Origin: Bacillota bacterium
GTDB taxonomy: Bacteria; Bacillota; Clostridia; Acetivibrionales; DSM-1351
Direction of reading: 5' to 3'
NCBI GenBank assembly: GCA_023390335.1
Contig: JAEWCZ010000032.1
Span: 117,299-181,298, forward strand
DNA length: 64,000 nt
Under the pieces are notes generated by a model. It did not search any database. It saw nothing but the letters and a program-made list of their open reading frames with translations, and was not told where the DNA came from. Made by a program: the position numbers and the translations under genes. Positions 60,932 to 64,000 of this stretch are shown piece by piece (the first letter of the stretch is position 1; each line of letters starts with the position of its first letter).

Positions 60932-60971
60932 ACAACGGCGATTAATTGTATGGAGCTAAATGTAAATCGCC
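60906..60971 (+). ncRNA. Possible H-type pseudoknot in the leader of the CD3324-like gene
   Basis: Stem 1 pairs 60906-60917 (AGCTCCATGCAA) with 60946-60957 (TTGTATGGAGCT, one G-U). Stem 2 pairs GGCGATT (60937-60943), inside the loop of stem 1, with AATCGCC (60965-60971), beyond stem 1. The crossed order is that of a pseudoknot. It is not a class I can name. Confidence 0.35.
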
Positions 60972-61063
60972 AGCTTTCATTCTTACAATCTAGGTGATAC
61001 CTGTTTGTATGTAGGCTTTGCAACCTTAAGATTATAAATTTATTTTAAGGGGCTAAAGTTAGA

Positions 61064-61330
61064 ATGAAATATGTTAACGCTGATGTGATTTTTCCCAAAG
61101 ATTTACTTAAAGAAGTACAAAAGTATATACATGGGAATTTTGTATATATCCCCAATCCTGAAGGAGCACGTAAAGGCTGGGGGGAATGCTCAGGAAGCAG
61201 AAAACAACTGGATCAAAGAAATAAAGATATCCGTGAGAAATTTAGTAGCGGATTTTCAATTGATCAGCTTTCCGAAATATACTGTCTTTCTATAGACAGT
61301 ATCAAAAAAATTGTATACTCTAATAAGTAA
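61064..61330 (+). CDS. CD3324-family small protein with helix-turn-helix-like tail
   Basis: 88 residues. Y-V-N-A-D-V-I-F-P-K-D-L-L-K-E-V-Q-K-Y-I at the start and K-G-W-G-E-C-S-G-S-R in the middle match the clostridial CD3324 family as I recall it. The C-terminal F-S-I-D-Q-L-S-E-I-Y-C-L-S-I-D-S-I-K-K-I resembles a resolvase/sigma-type helix-turn-helix, so DNA binding is likely. AAGGGG precedes the ATG. It is closed by the terminator 61334-61372. No target is known. Confidence 0.75.
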   Translation: MKYVNADVIFPKDLLKEVQKYIHGNFVYIPNPEGARKGWGECSGSRKQLDQRNKDIREKFSSGFSIDQLSEIYCLSIDSIKKIVYSNK

Positions 61331-61333
61331 CTT

Positions 61334-61372
61334 ACAAAAAGCTTGCCAGAACTTTCTGGCGAGCTTTTTTGT
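61334..61372 (+). terminator. Rho-independent terminator after the CD3324-like gene
   Basis: ACAAAAAGCTTGCCAGA and TCTGGCGAGCTTTTTTGT pair with one G-U around ACTT, with a strong T run. Confidence 0.88.
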
Positions 61373-61464
61373 GTAAAAAACGAATACTACCCATTCTTTA
61401 TATATCTTCTATGTTCCATAATATTTATAATTACTAAAGTATAAAACTTATATGGAGGTAAACC

Positions 61465-62379
61465 ATGAAAACCTATCATCGTAATTTTATCTATGAAAGA
61501 AATGATTTTGATACTTTATGTAAATTTATTATAGAACAAAATTCAATCAGGAAGGATTTTTTTGACTGGCATATCGGACGAATTGTTGATTGGAAATATA
61601 ATCTTTCCAATTTTAAAAGGCACTTTCCAGAAAATTTTAACAAAGCTGCCCATTTATGGTTTGATTATTTTCATAACCTCATTGGGTTTGTAATTTCGGA
61701 AGAATTTAATAATGAATTTTCAATATTGCTGAGAAATGAATATTCTCATTTATATCCAGAACTACTTAACTGGGCTAAATCAGAATGGGGAAATAAATAC
61801 GACAAATTAGTTACTCAAGTAATACAAACTCAAACGGAATATATGAAATTCCTTGAAGATGCAGGTTACAAAAAAACTAATTCTGTTGAGATGACAAGAG
61901 TCTTCAATACAAGTTTTTTCAAGGATTATACTATTGATGCTACGTCAGTATCCTTCCAAAGCATGTTTGAAAATGGTGATTATGGAGAGCAAGCAAATCT
62001 GAGAACTAATGCTTGGCCAAAGCCATATAGCCGTGAAATAGATTTGCAAATTAAAGAATATACAAGGCAAAGTCCTCTCTATAATGCTAAATTCGACTTT
62101 GTATTAGTGAACAATGATGGCAGGCATATATCCGGCTGCGAAGCCTTTATTGATTATGAAAACAACACCGCTGAAATAGAAAGGGTTTGCACCCATTCGG
62201 ATTTTTATAATAAAGGATATGCACAAATGGTTCTTAAAACCTGCATGAGAAGACTATATGAAAATAATATAATGACCGCTTATATTGGCGGCTCATATGA
62301 CAAAACTATTCATCTGTACGGTAAATTGGGGCATGTAAAAGAATATGCCAGGTACTTTTTTGAATATAATTACATATAA
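61465..62379 (+). CDS. GNAT-family N-acetyltransferase
   Basis: 304 residues, apparently two GNAT-like halves. The C-terminal half has the acetyl-CoA region: F-V-L-V-N-N-D-G-R-H-I-S-G, then A-E-I-E-R-V-C-T-H-S-D-F-Y-N-K-G-Y-A-Q-M-V-L-K, where the usual R-G-x-G-x-A reads N-K-G-Y-A, and L-Y-G-K-L-G at the end. The N-terminal half (about 1-140) keeps the fold outline but has no clear acetyl-CoA loop. GGAGG precedes the ATG. The substrate is unknown. Confidence 0.8.
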   Translation: MKTYHRNFIYERNDFDTLCKFIIEQNSIRKDFFDWHIGRIVDWKYNLSNFKRHFPENFNKAAHLWFDYFHNLIGFVISEEFNNEFSILLRNEYSHLYPELLNWAKSEWGNKYDKLVTQVIQTQTEYMKFLEDAGYKKTNSVEMTRVFNTSFFKDYTIDATSVSFQSMFENGDYGEQANLRTNAWPKPYSREIDLQIKEYTRQSPLYNAKFDFVLVNNDGRHISGCEAFIDYENNTAEIERVCTHSDFYNKGYAQMVLKTCMRRLYENNIMTAYIGGSYDKTIHLYGKLGHVKEYARYFFEYNYI

Positions 62380-62428
62380 CATTACGTGTTCCCCAGAATT
62401 TTAATAAATATTTTTGTGAAATGCTTTA

Positions 62429-62470
62429 AAATCCACAACTCAGTCCTTTAAATAACTGGGTTGTGGATTT
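62429..62470. terminator. Terminator between convergent GNAT and Calx-beta genes
   Basis: AAATCCACAACTCAG and CTGGGTTGTGGATTT are complementary (one G-U) around a 12-base loop, with A/T runs on both sides. Confidence 0.88.
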
Positions 62471-62479
62471 AATGGTATT

Positions 62480-64000
62480 TTAATTGCTAACTGATACATT
62501 ACATATATATGTAACATAATTGCCCGATGTTTTTGAAATTACATCAATTCTTATTTGATTTATCTGACCGGGTGCTACAGCAACAGTAGCCTTTGTTCCA
62601 CTTGCTGTCTCTACTCCGTTTACTTTAATTGTAACACCTGTAGGATTATTTGCTGTTGGTTGTAACCTCAAACTGGAGACCTTTCCCGAGCTAGCTGTAT
62701 ATGAAAAAGTATTACTGTTAAAAGCAGGAGTAAGAGTAAGTGGAGAAAGATTCGCAATTACCAGTGCCGACAAAGTCAAATCCTCTTTCCTCTTGATTGT
62801 TATCGTATACGTCTGCGGTGACATATTTGCTGTAGATACCACTACATTTACAGTTGTATCCCCTGTTGTCTGCAATGGAATCGGCAAGTATGGCTGACCA
62901 CTTACAGCAGCTCCTCCGTTTATTGTCATATGCGATGCAGGATTTTCACATGTAGCATTTAACATTACGCTTTGAACGATACTATCAACTTCTACCGTGT
63001 ACCCAACAGTATTTTTATCAAAATTCGGTGTCATCGGAAGTACTGTTGTTCCATTAAGTACAGAAAGACTTGTGAGTTTGTTACTGTTAGACCTTGTTAC
63101 AGTCAGCGTGTATCTTTGGGTTAAGCAACCAACGGCTGAAGTAACGTCAATGTATATGGTATTGGTACCGACTTCAAGATTCACAGGTATTCCTACGCCA
63201 CTTTCGGTTGTAACTCCATTTACTTTTATTATTGCATTTTGACCGTAGGCAGTCGGAGTTTCAGCTATAGGAGTTACTACAATACTGGTCGTTCCATAGT
63301 CGACTGTGGCAGTATAAGCGAATGTAGTTTTAATAAATGCAGGTGTTGTACCACTGTTTATAGTCAAGTTTGAAAGGAAAGGGCTTGAAAACGTGTCATC
63401 TTCGTTAATCGTTGCCGTCACCTGCTGCGTTCCGTTTTCTGTTCCGTTCTTTACGTCCGCAATATCTGCAATTACTGTCTTGTCCGCTTCATAAGCCTTA
63501 TTATCTATACCCGTCAAAGTGATTGAACCTGACAAACTCCCTGCTGGTATAACTATTGAGCTACCTGGGTTTATATAATCTGTTCCGTTGATTGCAGTTC
63601 CTGAATAATTAAGAAATACAGTCACATCCTGATATGACTTATTTGATAATACGGCTGTAATTGTGTTAGTACCTCCATTTTCTGAAAAATTACTGCCAGA
63701 TATGTTTAGGTTAACAGTTGGCTGGCTGTCATTATCGTTAATTATACATTTTGCCTGACTATCTGTTATTCTGCCCACACTTGTGTCACTTAAATTTAAA
63801 TAAAAGCTCTCATTTGCTTCATAATCCATGTCGTCACTTATTGGAACTGCAATTTTTACAGATGTATTACCCGCAGGAATAACTACCGTCCCAGAGGTAC
63901 TTGTATAATCATCTTCGGCTACCGCAGTATTTTCAGAAGTAGTATAGCTGACTGTTACATCGCTGCTGCATGCTTCTGAAAGGGAAACTGTGAAATTAGC
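62480..64000 (-). CDS. Calx-beta / cadherin-like beta-sandwich surface protein (5' end outside window)
   Basis: The frame is open from the window edge (64000) to the stop at 62480, 506 residues; the ATG at 63829 is internal. The first part holds two Calx-beta-type repeats: T-A-V-A-E-D-D-Y-T-S-T-S-G-T-V, then a second beginning around N-L-N-I-S-G-S-N-F-S-E-N-G with G-T-D-Y-I-N-P-G. From about residue 200 of the visible part there are three cadherin-like beta-sandwich domains (each with L-x-x-L-x-I-N/L-N-G and a closing Y-T-L-T-V/Y-T-I-T-I). Such proteins are large extracellular adhesins or cell-wall proteins. No sortase motif or SLH repeat is present at the C-terminus, so anchoring must come from the missing part or it is secreted. 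Confidence 0.8.
   Translation of the reverse strand, partial: ANFTVSLSEACSSDVTVSYTTSENTAVAEDDYTSTSGTVVIPAGNTSVKIAVPISDDMDYEANESFYLNLSDTSVGRITDSQAKCIINDNDSQPTVNLNISGSNFSENGGTNTITAVLSNKSYQDVTVFLNYSGTAINGTDYINPGSSIVIPAGSLSGSITLTGIDNKAYEADKTVIADIADVKNGTENGTQQVTATINEDDTFSSPFLSNLTINSGTTPAFIKTTFAYTATVDYGTTSIVVTPIAETPTAYGQNAIIKVNGVTTESGVGIPVNLEVGTNTIYIDVTSAVGCLTQRYTLTVTRSNSNKLTSLSVLNGTTVLPMTPNFDKNTVGYTVEVDSIVQSVMLNATCENPASHMTINGGAAVSGQPYLPIPLQTTGDTTVNVVVSTANMSPQTYTITIKRKEDLTLSALVIANLSPLTLTPAFNSNTFSYTASSGKVSSLRLQPTANNPTGVTIKVNGVETASGTKATVAVAPGQINQIRIDVISKTSGNYVTYICNVSVSN

Overview
The window looks like a chromosome segment of a mesophilic, cellulosome-forming clostridium of the Ruminiclostridium cellulolyticum / josui / papyrosolvens group. 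The DNA is AT-rich, with strong AGGAGG ribosome binding sites. Four secreted glycoside hydrolases end in type I dockerins of the cellulolyticum kind (paired D-A-I/L-D-F-A-x-L-K segments). A fifth is a GH5 cellulase with CBM17, CBM28 and SLH modules, an architecture known from C. josui. The species assignment is inferred from protein families only.

Layout. 1-2.4 kb: molybdenum genes (end of a MogA/MoaB-type gene, modA, modB, convergent mobA; no modC seen). 3.1-11.7 kb: two large secreted polysaccharidases, a beta-helix GH141-like enzyme with CBM6 and a 1847-residue protein with three GH43 catalytic modules and a dockerin. 12.0-20.6 kb: a defence island with a TIR protein and small partner gene, a complete ABC-three-component (ABC-3C) operon whose effector has a Cap4/DUF4297-like nuclease head, and a second TIR protein with an unrecognised N-terminal domain. 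20.6-31.8 kb: M4 protease, AraC/GyrI regulator, surface GH5 cellulase, small hypothetical proteins, MnmD-like methyltransferase, GH27 alpha-galactosidase with dockerin. 32.0-36.5 kb: arsenic-type genes (arsR, acr3) followed by a C_GCAxxG_C_C protein and a DUF362 lipoprotein coupled to an ArsP-like permease. 37.2-45.1 kb: a two-module NRPS with several departures from canonical motifs, plus a MATE exporter. 45.4-46.7 kb: CcdA and a TlpA/ResA thioredoxin, then a palindromic MITE-like element. 46.8-54.5 kb: HAD hydrolase, DinB protein, GH26 mannanase and GH18 chitinase (both with dockerins), cytoplasmic GH120 beta-xylosidase with a divergent AraC regulator. 54.6-62.4 kb: a large orphan PocR/GAF/PAS histidine kinase, a strongly signalled 48-codon gene ahead of an ABC-2 exporter operon, a short leader ORF with a possible RNA pseudoknot, a CD3324-like protein and a GNAT protein. 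62.5-64.0 kb: 3' part of a Calx-beta / cadherin-like surface protein that runs off the window.

Working together: the dockerin enzymes (GH43x3, GH27, GH26, GH18) would sit on cellulosomes and attack arabinoxylan/arabinan side chains, galactomannan and chitin. The SLH cellulase stays on the cell wall, and GH120 finishes imported xylo-oligosaccharides in the cytoplasm under the neighbouring AraC protein. The most interesting material is the 12-20.6 kb defence island, the deviant NRPS, and the 48-residue peptide gene in front of an ABC exporter. No rRNA, tRNA, CRISPR array, phage gene or transposase gene was recognised.
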